DNA of 22,524 bases from a virus, in IMG/VR virus record IMGVR_UViG_3300006865_000105, positions 1-22,524 of that record. One strand, given 5' to 3'. The translations under genes and the position numbers were made by a program. Below, in pieces: positions 14,210 through 21,980 of the stretch. The notes under the pieces are model-generated. The model was not told the origin of the DNA. It searched no databases and saw nothing but the letters and a program-made list of their open reading frames with translations. Each line of letters starts with the position of its first letter. Within the stretch, counting starts at the first letter, position 1.

Positions 14210-15169
14210 ATGGCAATTACAACTGGCGGTCTTACACAAACAATGGCCACTTACTACTCTAAGGTTTTCTTAGAGAAAGCGCGGCTGTTGATTCGTCACG
14301 ATGCCTTCGCCCAAAAGCGAGGCGTTCCGGCGAACCAAGGTAAGGTCGTCAACTTCACCCGTCACGTCGCTCCTGCGGTCGCTACAACCGGCCTTACGGA
14401 GTCTGTGACCCCAAGCGCGGTCAACTCGACTGCCGCTACGGTCGCAGTGACGTTGGTTGAGTACGGTGCCTACAGCCAAATCTCCAAGTTCTACGAAAAG
14501 ACGTCCATCGACGTCGGACTCAAAGAACAGGTAGAGGCTCTTGGTATCAACATGGGCGAATCCATCGACACGATTATCCGCAACGTCCTCCGCGACGGAG
14601 CGGGTCTCGCCATCTACGCTTCGGCGTCGGCGGGTGCGACCTCATCGGGATCAGTCTTGGTGGCTCATGTACTCACCGCGCCTGACGTTCGCCGATCAGT
14701 TCGCGCTCTCAAGAAAACGAAAGCGATTCCGTTCCAAGGTACACAGGGAAACCCGGTCTTCGGGGGTCTCATCTGCCCGGAATCTGCCTACGACCTCTTG
14801 GGTGACTCGACCTGGCAAGCGACGCAACAGTATGTCAATCCTGATCCAATGAAGCGAGGCATCCTCGGGACATTCTTCGGGGTCGAGTTCGTGGAAACGA
14901 ACAACGCATACGTTTCGGTTCCGGCAACCTCAGGTTCCGTGGTTTACACGACCTGGGTCTTCGGGAAAGAAGCCTACGGTGTGGTGTCAATTGATTCTGA
15001 GGATGTTACATCGCCGGGTGCGGCTAGCCTAATCATCAAGGACTCCGGTCCTAACGACACGGGCAACCCGCTTTCGCTGTGGTCAACAGTAGGTTGGTAC
15101 GCCCCGTTCAACGCGGCGGTACTCAACTCCGACTGGATCGTTCACATCTACGCTGGGGCAACTGTCTAA
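14210..15169 (+). CDS. Major capsid protein (N4-gp56 family)
   Basis: 319 residues. The pattern matches the N4-gp56 capsid group: an early helix (LLIRHDAFAQKRGVPANQGKVVNFTRH, 26-52), TGLTESVTPS, the VEYGAYSQISKFYEKTSID block (about 83-101) and a long helix (GINMGESIDTIIRNVLRDG). The C-terminal half is beta-rich (FFGVEFVETNNAYV; FGKEAYGVVSIDSE). This HK97-fold protein builds the icosahedral head; N4-type capsids are usually longer (about 350-400). It has one of the few good ribosome binding sites in the late region and is followed by a structured RNA element and a co-chaperonin-like gene. Confidence 0.88.
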   Translation: MAITTGGLTQTMATYYSKVFLEKARLLIRHDAFAQKRGVPANQGKVVNFTRHVAPAVATTGLTESVTPSAVNSTAATVAVTLVEYGAYSQISKFYEKTSIDVGLKEQVEALGINMGESIDTIIRNVLRDGAGLAIYASASAGATSSGSVLVAHVLTAPDVRRSVRALKKTKAIPFQGTQGNPVFGGLICPESAYDLLGDSTWQATQQYVNPDPMKRGILGTFFGVEFVETNNAYVSVPATSGSVVYTTWVFGKEAYGVVSIDSEDVTSPGAASLIIKDSGPNDTGNPLSLWSTVGWYAPFNAAVLNSDWIVHIYAGATV

Positions 15170-15178
15170 ACAGACGAC

Positions 15179-15240
15179 TCTCAGTTTTGTGGGGGACATG
15201 GCTCGCGCTCTGTCCCTCACAAAGAGGCGAGCAACTGAGA
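15179..15240 (+). ncRNA. Closed structured RNA element with possible pseudoknot after the capsid gene
   Basis: An 8-bp outer stem (15179-15186 with 15233-15240) closes the element. Inside, 15187-15198 pairs along all 12 positions with 15211-15222 (one G-U). The 12-base loop contains GCTCGC (15201-15206), exactly complementary to GCGAGC (15227-15232) located between the inner and outer right arms, allowing a 6-bp pseudoknot. It is followed by AAATT, not a T-run. It could protect the 3' end of capsid mRNA, attenuate transcription or act as a regulatory RNA. Confidence 0.55.
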
Positions 15241-15269
15241 AAATTATCAACTAGGACTAAACTACGGCT

Positions 15270-15602
15270 ATGATCATTCCGCTAAACCAGAACGTACTTA
15301 TTGAACGCGACCAAGAATCGTCGGCGTTTGTACAGCGTAAATCAGGTATCATCACCCCAACCGGGCAGGTAGAAAACGAAGGGTTAGTAAACGGGACGGT
15401 TCTCTGGGCTCCGAAGGACCAGAACCTCCTCATTGACCACACCCGAAACATCAACGAGGTCGCAATCAAAACTGGAGACCGTGTTTGGTACTCCAAGTAT
15501 TCAGTTGGAATAGTGGCTGATGACCGCGAGGGACACAGTGGAGAGTTCCTCGACCTTGTTCCCTTAGAAGACATCCGCGCTATCGTAGACATCAAAGAAT
15601 GA
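15270..15602 (+). CDS. GroES-like co-chaperonin
   Basis: 110 residues. IIPLNQNVLIERDQ (2-15) matches the opening of Cpn10 proteins. KSGIITPTG (24-32) sits where the mobile loop hydrophobic tripeptide (IVL in E. coli GroES) binds GroEL. IKTGDRVWYSKYS (about 66-78) matches the GDxVxxxKY block, and LVPLEDIRAIVDI matches the C-terminal strand. Length resembles T4 gp31 (111), the phage GroES substitute needed to fold its capsid protein. It lies directly downstream of the capsid gene. No GroEL gene is present, so it would work with host GroEL. Identity is judged by pattern; a structural test would settle it. Confidence 0.77.
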   Translation: MIIPLNQNVLIERDQESSAFVQRKSGIITPTGQVENEGLVNGTVLWAPKDQNLLIDHTRNINEVAIKTGDRVWYSKYSVGIVADDREGHSGEFLDLVPLEDIRAIVDIKE

Positions 15603-15931
15603 CCACATCGTCTCTCAACGCTAGGCTCAAGAGAATCGATCCACATCTCCGGGTCCGGCGCAGAACAGGGTGGGTCGTATCACGCGGTGAGGGGTTCGCG
15701 ATCAACGCCATCTACCACGGCTGTCGTTACCTAAACATCGCATTTCTTTCGGGGGATATAAACCTTGATACGCGCCCCATTCTTTTTCGGTTTGAGAGTC
15801 TGCCAGGGATGCGTGAACCTCGTAAATATGTCCACTCACGCCAGCGTCGCGGTCGGAAGGCAATCATCGCCCTCCTCAAAGCCAACGGACCGGCGAAACA
15901 CCGCTGGGCGAAACAACTCCTGACTATATGA
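15599..15931 (+). CDS. Basic hypothetical protein
   Basis: 110 residues with many Arg and Lys, notably near the start (LKRIDPHLRVRRRTGW) and after residue 75 (REPRKYVHSRQRRGRKAIIALLKANG). There is a beta-like middle (YLNIAFLSGDINLDTRPILFRF). It overlaps the co-chaperonin stop and the next start by ATGA junctions, so it is a real member of the operon. No family recognised. Confidence 0.68.
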   Translation: MTTSSLNARLKRIDPHLRVRRRTGWVVSRGEGFAINAIYHGCRYLNIAFLSGDINLDTRPILFRFESLPGMREPRKYVHSRQRRGRKAIIALLKANGPAKHRWAKQLLTI

Positions 15932-16914
15932 AAAGGGCCGTTCTCATCAACTTCAACGATGTCATCACCCCCCTGTACCAGACGTTTGAGTCGGTGCCGT
16001 TGACGGATATTGTGGAGAAGGACAAGAAACCAGACTGCCTCGTTACGTGGACAGACTTCACGCCTGACCTGAAGATGATTTGCGCCCACGCTCTCCAGCA
16101 GGGGGTGCTTACTTTTGTGGTGCAACACGGGCGACGAGCTATGCGGGACTACTGGATGGACATGGCCCAACCCACCTCCCTGGCTACATTTGTCTGGGGA
16201 GACTTAGATTACCGTGACGCGATTCAGGGCAACTGGCACCCTAGTCAGGTGTTTCGTGTTGGGGCTCCGTGGTTCGCCTATCGTCCACAGCGCAAAGAGG
16301 AGAAGGGGATGGTCATTTATGATGTTCCTCACTGGCTCAACGACCCGAAAGAAAGTCAGAAAGCATGGAAGGAACTGAATAGAATCAAAGGTATTACCCC
16401 TGTCGCAAAGCTGATTCAACCCTCCATGCAGAAGAGGGAAAACTACGAGGGGATGCAGTGCGAGACTATTCGGAATGAACCCGGCCACATCCAAGCCACC
16501 TACGAGATACTATCCAAAGCCTCGGCTGTGGTGTGTATGATGGACGGCACCTTAGAACTCATGGCCCACTCCCTGGGGGTTCCTGTTATCCACATTGCTG
16601 GCTTCAAACAGGACCATTTAGAAGGCACCTGGCAGGGGGTCGAGGACACCTTCTCGGATGCCTCCATGATTGCCACCGAGTTAGGCAAGATAGAGGAAGC
16701 AGTTACGAAAGCTATTGAGGAACCCTTATGCACCCGTGAGGAGGCCCTCAAGAAGCTCCACAACGAGGCTGGTGATCCAGAGAAGGACACCCCAGTACAA
16801 AGCATGACTACTATCATCGGAGAACTCGTTGATAGATACCATGCCACAGGTCACGTTCCCGTTACCTACTTCGATAAATCAGCCTATGAAGAAGCTCCTC
16901 GCCTTTCGGAATGA
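15928..16914 (+). CDS. GT-B-fold protein, glycosyltransferase or sugar hydrolase/epimerase-like
   Basis: 328 residues. The N-terminal half has alternating strands and helices with VVQHGRRAMRDYW near residue 67-79. The C-terminal half holds ATYEILSKASAVVCMMDGTLELMAHSLGVPVIHIAG, the pattern of GT-B enzymes in which a D/G-G-T-x-E-L loop binds the nucleotide sugar. A similar loop occurs in UDP-GlcNAc 2-epimerases and in the UDP-sugar hydrolase PseG, but the PseG N-terminal GxGHxxR motif is not seen. It begins a run of three such genes, overlapping the next by 29 bases. A glycosyltransferase role is the default. Confidence 0.6.
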   Translation: MKRAVLINFNDVITPLYQTFESVPLTDIVEKDKKPDCLVTWTDFTPDLKMICAHALQQGVLTFVVQHGRRAMRDYWMDMAQPTSLATFVWGDLDYRDAIQGNWHPSQVFRVGAPWFAYRPQRKEEKGMVIYDVPHWLNDPKESQKAWKELNRIKGITPVAKLIQPSMQKRENYEGMQCETIRNEPGHIQATYEILSKASAVVCMMDGTLELMAHSLGVPVIHIAGFKQDHLEGTWQGVEDTFSDASMIATELGKIEEAVTKAIEEPLCTREEALKKLHNEAGDPEKDTPVQSMTTIIGELVDRYHATGHVPVTYFDKSAYEEAPRLSE

Positions 16915-17989
16915 TTGGGCCGGACGCGGTGAATTGGGGCAAGACCTGATTGGTGGTCCCAGCTACTACCGCATCACCAAGCCCGTTCAATTCCTACGCC
17001 GTAAGTACAACGTCTTTGAGTTTGGAGACTTGGTGGCGTGTCAGGCTAACTTAGCCAGGGTCGGGAAGAATTGGGAGATAGACGAGATCATTCCAAACCT
17101 GATTAGAGATTCAGATATTGTTTTGATGAAGAACGTCTCCCACCCCGGAGGCTTAGGTATGTTTGCGGGGGCAGCCGAGTATTACAATAAGCCCCTCATT
17201 TTAGATATGGATGATGACTACCTATCCGTTGACCCTGAACACCCGTGGGGAGAATACTTTGCATCCAACACCGTCCAGCAGTTGACCCACAATGAGCTAT
17301 TCAAAGCATCAACGGCGATGATTGTCTCCACTGAGCCTTTGGTAGATGTCTACAAACCCTATAACCAGAATATCCACGTCATCCATAACTACAACGATGT
17401 GGAGGACTGGCAATTTGAACGCCGGAAGCATAAATCTAAAATAGTCATCGGCTGGGCCGGTTCCTCGATGCACAAACATGACTTAGGAGAGTTTCGCCCC
17501 GTGATGGATATATTATGGGAGAAGTATGGGGATAAGATTCTTTTTGCCTTCTGCGGGGCGTGGACTGATGACCACCTCAAAGGGTTCCCCCGTAAAGCCT
17601 ATCGCACCTTCTCGGGGACGAAGGATATGCGTGACTACCCAGCAGCCCTCGCGGGTTGGGGGTTTGATATTGGTGTGGCCCCGATCGTGAAGTCTGCTTT
17701 CAATGATGGGAAGGGACACGGCAAGTGGATGGAGTACTCGATGTATAAAACTCCAACGGTGGCCTCTAACTTCGGTCCATATAAGAGAACGATGGAGGAT
17801 GGTGTGACCGGCCTCTTGGCGGAGACAACTGACGAGTGGGTTGATAAAATCTCCCGACTCGTTGATGATGCGGCACTTCGCCAACAGATCGGTCAGACCG
17901 CCTACGACCATGTGAAAGCTAACTGGCAGTGGGCCGACCACTACCAAGAGTGGGAAAAGGTCTTCAGCCAGTACCAGACATTCCGATGA
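16886..17989 (+). CDS. GT4-like glycosyltransferase, copy 1
   Basis: 367 residues, starting at the ATG that opens MKKLLAFRND; an in-frame ATG at 16829 lies deeper in the previous gene. GT-B architecture. The N-terminal domain has GGPSYYRITKP (about 23-33) and LILDMDDDYLS. The C-terminal domain has VIGWAGSSMHKHDL and the donor-binding block KWMEYSMYKTPTVASNFGPYKRTMEDGVTGLLAE with E283. The last is typical of family 4 glycosyltransferases that use UDP-, GDP- or CMP-type donors. It overlaps the related second copy by four bases (ATGA). Acceptor and donor are unknown; linkage with the Pse cluster suggests a glycan of the same system. Confidence 0.8.
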   Translation: MKKLLAFRNDWAGRGELGQDLIGGPSYYRITKPVQFLRRKYNVFEFGDLVACQANLARVGKNWEIDEIIPNLIRDSDIVLMKNVSHPGGLGMFAGAAEYYNKPLILDMDDDYLSVDPEHPWGEYFASNTVQQLTHNELFKASTAMIVSTEPLVDVYKPYNQNIHVIHNYNDVEDWQFERRKHKSKIVIGWAGSSMHKHDLGEFRPVMDILWEKYGDKILFAFCGAWTDDHLKGFPRKAYRTFSGTKDMRDYPAALAGWGFDIGVAPIVKSAFNDGKGHGKWMEYSMYKTPTVASNFGPYKRTMEDGVTGLLAETTDEWVDKISRLVDDAALRQQIGQTAYDHVKANWQWADHYQEWEKVFSQYQTFR

Positions 17990-19086
17990 AGACGGTCCTC
18001 GCCCTCAACAACCAATTTCCGACGGAGGAGAATAAGAAGTATGGTCTAGTGTCGGGAGTGTCCTACTATCGTCAGGTGATGCCGGGGAGGTTTCTCTCCC
18101 CCGATTATCACTTCGATCACTTGGGGCATAAATTAGTAGACCTCCCAGCAAATACAGCCGAGACTGAAGTAGCGAAGCTTGTGAAGGGCCATGATATTGT
18201 ATTTACTAAACACCTGGATAACCCTTCCGGTATCTATATGCTCCTCGGGGCGTGTGATTACTACAACCGCCCACTGGTGGTGGATTTTGATGATGACGTC
18301 TTTGCCTCCGATGGGAAAGAACACACTCGGTATGTTTATCCGAAAGGAAGTGATGCCGAATACTACGTCAAAACCCTCATCAAAGAAGCTACCGCTATCA
18401 CGGTCTCGACAGAGCCACTCCTTGAGGTATATGGTGTCTACAACCCAAATGTCTTTCTGTGTCCGAACGGGGTTGACCTAAAAGACTGGGAAAACATCAA
18501 GAGAAAAAAACACGAACGACTCACCATCGGTTGGCCAGCGTCTACTGGACACATTGTAGACCACGGGCTGATTGAGCCGGTGATGAAGGCGATCGTCGCG
18601 GGGAACCCGGACGTAGTGTTTGCCGTGCTTGGACATTACACCCCAGAGATGCTGTCCTTCCTACCTCGGAAGAACTGGGAAATCAAACCAGCTATCCCCT
18701 GGTGGGAGGGACACCCGCACGACGAGCGAACCTACCCTAAAATCCTTGCTGACCTAGGATCGGATATAGGTCTTGCCCCAATTTCTGACTCCCGATACAA
18801 CGCCGCCAGGTCACTGGCCAAGTGGTTTGAGTACACCATGACCGGCACTCCCGTTGTAGCGTCCTCCTACGGCCCCTACACGGCCCTACGGCACGAGGAA
18901 GATGCGTTACTGGCGAAAGATGAGGATGCGTGGATTTCTAACATTCTACGGCTAATAAACGACCCACATGAACGAGACCGAATCAACGCTTCAGCCCGCG
19001 CCCGGATCGAGCGTGAGTACACCGCCGAGTCCTTCACTCCCGATTGGCGCAAGGTATTCTCATCCTTTACCGGATTCCACAAGTAA
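17986..19086 (+). CDS. GT4-like glycosyltransferase, copy 2
   Basis: 366 residues, starting at the ATG overlapping the stop of copy 1. It is clearly a relative of copy 1: SGVSYYRQVMP corresponds to GGPSYYRITKP, LVVDFDDDVFAS to LILDMDDDYLS, VSTEPLLEVYGVYN to VSTEPLVDVYKPYN, and TIGWPASTGHIVDHG to VIGWAGSSMHKHDL. The donor block KWFEYTMTGTPVVASSYGPYTALRHEEDALLA (E282) lies at the same position. Length is almost identical. The pair probably arose by tandem duplication and now may add successive sugars. No membrane anchor or signal peptide, so action is cytoplasmic. Confidence 0.8.
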   Translation: MKTVLALNNQFPTEENKKYGLVSGVSYYRQVMPGRFLSPDYHFDHLGHKLVDLPANTAETEVAKLVKGHDIVFTKHLDNPSGIYMLLGACDYYNRPLVVDFDDDVFASDGKEHTRYVYPKGSDAEYYVKTLIKEATAITVSTEPLLEVYGVYNPNVFLCPNGVDLKDWENIKRKKHERLTIGWPASTGHIVDHGLIEPVMKAIVAGNPDVVFAVLGHYTPEMLSFLPRKNWEIKPAIPWWEGHPHDERTYPKILADLGSDIGLAPISDSRYNAARSLAKWFEYTMTGTPVVASSYGPYTALRHEEDALLAKDEDAWISNILRLINDPHERDRINASARARIEREYTAESFTPDWRKVFSSFTGFHK

Positions 19087-19507
19087 TACACCACAACAGG
19101 AGGCGATTAGTCTCGATAAGGCTTTTATTACATCCGATACTGTTGACGAGGGAAGCCAAAAGGGATTAGGACCGAGCGCATTTGAGGGGACGGAAAGACC
19201 TTATTTAGCCAGGGTTTTTGATATAAACGCCACCGAAATACTCCAACTCGGCCTCAGAGATCAACTCGCGGAGGTGGATTCCTACATCCTAGCCCTTGTC
19301 AAAGAAAGGAATTGGGTAGATACTGAATCCAGTTATCGCGACGTACTCGAAGAACTCAAGACAAATCTGGGCCTCCACCGGAACCTAGAGCCACTTCGTT
19401 TACTGGGTCTGCTCTCTGAAGGAGTCAGGCTCTTGAAGTTGCAGAATATGCACCGCCGCCGTGACGCAGATATTCAACGGGCTATCCAACGGCTGAACAA
19501 CAACTAA
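18968..19507 (+). CDS. Hypothetical protein, start uncertain
   Basis: Up to 179 residues. From about residue 47 onward the protein looks real: helical, charged, with TEILQLGLRDQLAEVDSYILALVKERNW and a C-terminal RLLKLQNMHRRRDADIQRAIQRLNNN coiled region. The first 46 codons overlap the glycosyltransferase by 119 bases and are Pro/Ser-rich, as in a shadow frame. A strong AGGAGG (19098-19103) sits before the non-overlapping part, but the only in-frame start-like codon after it is ATT at 19106, two bases downstream. GTG at 19013 is another option. It precedes the neck protein gene, so a head-tail component is possible. Confidence 0.6.
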   Translation: MNETESTLQPAPGSSVSTPPSPSLPIGARYSHPLPDSTSNTPQQEAISLDKAFITSDTVDEGSQKGLGPSAFEGTERPYLARVFDINATEILQLGLRDQLAEVDSYILALVKERNWVDTESSYRDVLEELKTNLGLHRNLEPLRLLGLLSEGVRLLKLQNMHRRRDADIQRAIQRLNNN

Positions 19508-19508
19508 T

Positions 19509-20174
19509 ATGCAGTTCTCTACTCTCAAGTCGGAGTTCATCTCTTTAGCAGATGACCCGGCCATCACTTCCGCCCAAGCTGGTTCTTGGATCAACACGAA
19601 CCTGGCTTTGCTTTGTCGGGAATACGAATGGCCGTTCATGGTCGGTAGTGGGTCGTATACGGTCACTTCTGGAACGCAAGAAACCCTTTTCACTGCTTTC
19701 TCAACTGCTATTACAGACTTTGCCAAGCCCCTCCGCGTGTGGATTGCAAACTCCCCTACATCAGACAAGCTTCTTTTGACTCCGATTCGATACGAAGAAC
19801 GCAACATCCCAGGGATCACCAATGCCTACTACATCACCCCGAACAACCTTTCTATTGGACTCGTTTCTACCCCAACTAATTCAACCGATGTAGTAACGGT
19901 TGATTACCTGAAGACCCACGAAGACCTCTCGGACGACTCCGACACCCCGCCATTCATTTCAGACTTCCACTGGATTGTGGTGTGGAAAGCCCTGGTTATG
20001 TACGGGATGCAACAGCGTGAAGCAGTCGATGAGTTTAGATTCCAGTACGAGCAGATTCTTACCGAGATGATAAAGTTCTACAAGATGCCCCAAAGTGCGA
20101 CTGCCACCCGTTTAGATCGCGGTGTAGGTCGGGTTTTGCGATTTGGAACATCCTCCCCGTTTAGCCTGAGATAA
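19509..20174 (+). CDS. Neck / head-tail adaptor protein
   Basis: 221 residues. The N-terminus (FSTLKSEFISLADDP...AGSWINTNLALLCREYEWPF) and the helical C-terminus (FHWIVVWKALVMYGMQQREAVDEFRFQYEQILTEMIKFY) match the helical-bundle adaptors of short-tailed phages (T7 gp11-like / P22 gp4-like). These form a ring between portal and tail nozzle. A central beta region (TVDYLKTHEDLSDDSD) fits the same fold. The stop shares its last base with the next ATG. Identification is by pattern and gene order. Confidence 0.72.
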   Translation: MQFSTLKSEFISLADDPAITSAQAGSWINTNLALLCREYEWPFMVGSGSYTVTSGTQETLFTAFSTAITDFAKPLRVWIANSPTSDKLLLTPIRYEERNIPGITNAYYITPNNLSIGLVSTPTNSTDVVTVDYLKTHEDLSDDSDTPPFISDFHWIVVWKALVMYGMQQREAVDEFRFQYEQILTEMIKFYKMPQSATATRLDRGVGRVLRFGTSSPFSLR

Positions 20175-21946
20175 TGCCGTTTCCGAAACCAACCATCATT
20201 TACCAGAAGATACAGAACCTAGCGTCTTTGGCGTCTGAGCAGTATCAGGATTTGATAAACGTCTACTTCCGAAGACACCCTGATTCAGACGACAACACTA
20301 GAACCTATCCCATCAAATCATTAGGGTTCTCACAGTACGGCACCAATGCAACATTACCAGGGGCTAAGGTAGGATTGGGGATCGGGTCTTTCCAACCCTC
20401 AACTGGAACCTATGGCTATCTCTACGCGGCCTTTGACGACGCGACCCCAAAAACGCAGATTTATTCATACCGATCATCCTCGGCTGACCCAACGAGTGAG
20501 GGAGCCACGGCAAAGTTTGACACCAATAGAAACACGGTCGAGTTTGAACAGGCTAACGACACCCTATACATCACCAATGGAGTAGATTCCGTGGTGAAAC
20601 GGGTAGCGGCTGGAACGTGGTCGGCCCTTGCCTCTGGTGCGCCATTGAGTGGTGCCAACACCGTTGCGAAGTATCTCTGCTGGCACAACTTCATGATGTT
20701 CGCTGCCCGCACTCAGGCAGCCCCTAATATCCTTTACATATCTGACGCTGGGGCTCCTGATACATTTACTGGCCCAATCACGAAGACTTTTCCATATACT
20801 ATTACTGGTCTCAAATCTCTTGGGGAATATCTTATTGTCTACACCGAGAAAACCATTCACGCCGTCACGGGTTTTGTCCCTTCAACGGTCGGGTTTAGAG
20901 AGATTCCCAACGCCCACCCGTGTGTGTCTCACCGTTCCATCGTCACCACCGTAAGACAGGATGCGCAGTTCTCGTCTACGGGGTCTCAGTATGGTCTCCT
21001 AGAACATTGGTACTTAGGACACGATTACGTCTGGGCGTTCAATGGTTCAACCTTCCGTATTTTAGGGAAAGACTCATGGGAGAACTACCGCTCCAACCTC
21101 AGCCTTTCCCAATTAGGAACAGCCGCCGCGACTTATGACACCACCACGGGGCAATACTGGCTCTCCATACCGACGGGGGCCAACACGGTCAATAACGTAA
21201 CGTGGGCCTACGATCCAACTGCGGATGTGTGGATTGAGAAGCCCCTTTATACTGCGTCTTGCTGGACAAAGCATGGCAGCCCAAATCCAGGGACGTATTT
21301 CCTCGATTCAGGGGCCGTTGGTCGGGCCTACCTTGCAAACTCGGGGCAGAAAGCCGCCAGTAAACAAACGCCTACCAACGGAGACCACACGGCGAGTGTT
21401 ACCACTATCACAGTAGACTCCACGACTGGATTCCTATCCGCTGGCTGTATATCCGTAGATGACGAAACGATTTACTACTCCGGTGTCACTGCCACGGAGT
21501 TCACGGGATGTATTCGCGGGTACGCCGGTACTACGGCCACTGCTCACCTAGACAATGCCGTTGTCTACCAATCCCACAAGTTTAGATACCGAACAAGAAA
21601 CCTGGACTTCGGAGCCCCAGAGCTTATCAAGAAGTTTCAAGTCTTATGGGCGCACCCGAAAGTAGCCACTGTCGCCCACTCCCTCTCCATCCAAGCAAAC
21701 ATAGACCGGTACGGGTGGAGTCAGGTGAAAGAGATAGATTTGATGACCGCTGGATCAACGTGGGGCTCGTTCACCTGGGGATCAAGTGCGTGGGGCGCAC
21801 CGGAAGCTATGCTCACCCCCGAAACCCGTGGCCCAGTATCGGGCAGGGGGAAGACAGTCGCTATTGGTTTCGAAGATAATTCATCTATTCAACAGACCGA
21901 AGTTTTTGAAGCAACTTTGAAACTTCGCCCCCTCAAAAATAAGTGA
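20174..21946 (+). CDS. Tail nozzle/hub protein (P22 gp10 / T7 gp12-like)
   Basis: 590 residues, almost all beta, with repeated blade-like units (YLYAAFDDATPKTQIYSY; NDTLYITNGVDSVVKRV; NILYISDAGAPDTFTG; YLIVYTEKTIHAVTGF; YVWAFNGSTFRILG; TWAYDPTADVWIEKP), suggesting a beta-propeller. The C-terminal part includes three WG units (WGSFTWGSSAWGAPE near 535-549), common in podovirus tail tubes. It would extend the neck and hold the fibers. Position between adaptor and fiber-like gene supports this. The exact family was not verified. Confidence 0.75.
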   Translation: MPFPKPTIIYQKIQNLASLASEQYQDLINVYFRRHPDSDDNTRTYPIKSLGFSQYGTNATLPGAKVGLGIGSFQPSTGTYGYLYAAFDDATPKTQIYSYRSSSADPTSEGATAKFDTNRNTVEFEQANDTLYITNGVDSVVKRVAAGTWSALASGAPLSGANTVAKYLCWHNFMMFAARTQAAPNILYISDAGAPDTFTGPITKTFPYTITGLKSLGEYLIVYTEKTIHAVTGFVPSTVGFREIPNAHPCVSHRSIVTTVRQDAQFSSTGSQYGLLEHWYLGHDYVWAFNGSTFRILGKDSWENYRSNLSLSQLGTAAATYDTTTGQYWLSIPTGANTVNNVTWAYDPTADVWIEKPLYTASCWTKHGSPNPGTYFLDSGAVGRAYLANSGQKAASKQTPTNGDHTASVTTITVDSTTGFLSAGCISVDDETIYYSGVTATEFTGCIRGYAGTTATAHLDNAVVYQSHKFRYRTRNLDFGAPELIKKFQVLWAHPKVATVAHSLSIQANIDRYGWSQVKEIDLMTAGSTWGSFTWGSSAWGAPEAMLTPETRGPVSGRGKTVAIGFEDNSSIQQTEVFEATLKLRPLKNK

Positions 21947-21980
21947 TGGAACATAATTTCTAACATAAGGAGACACTACC

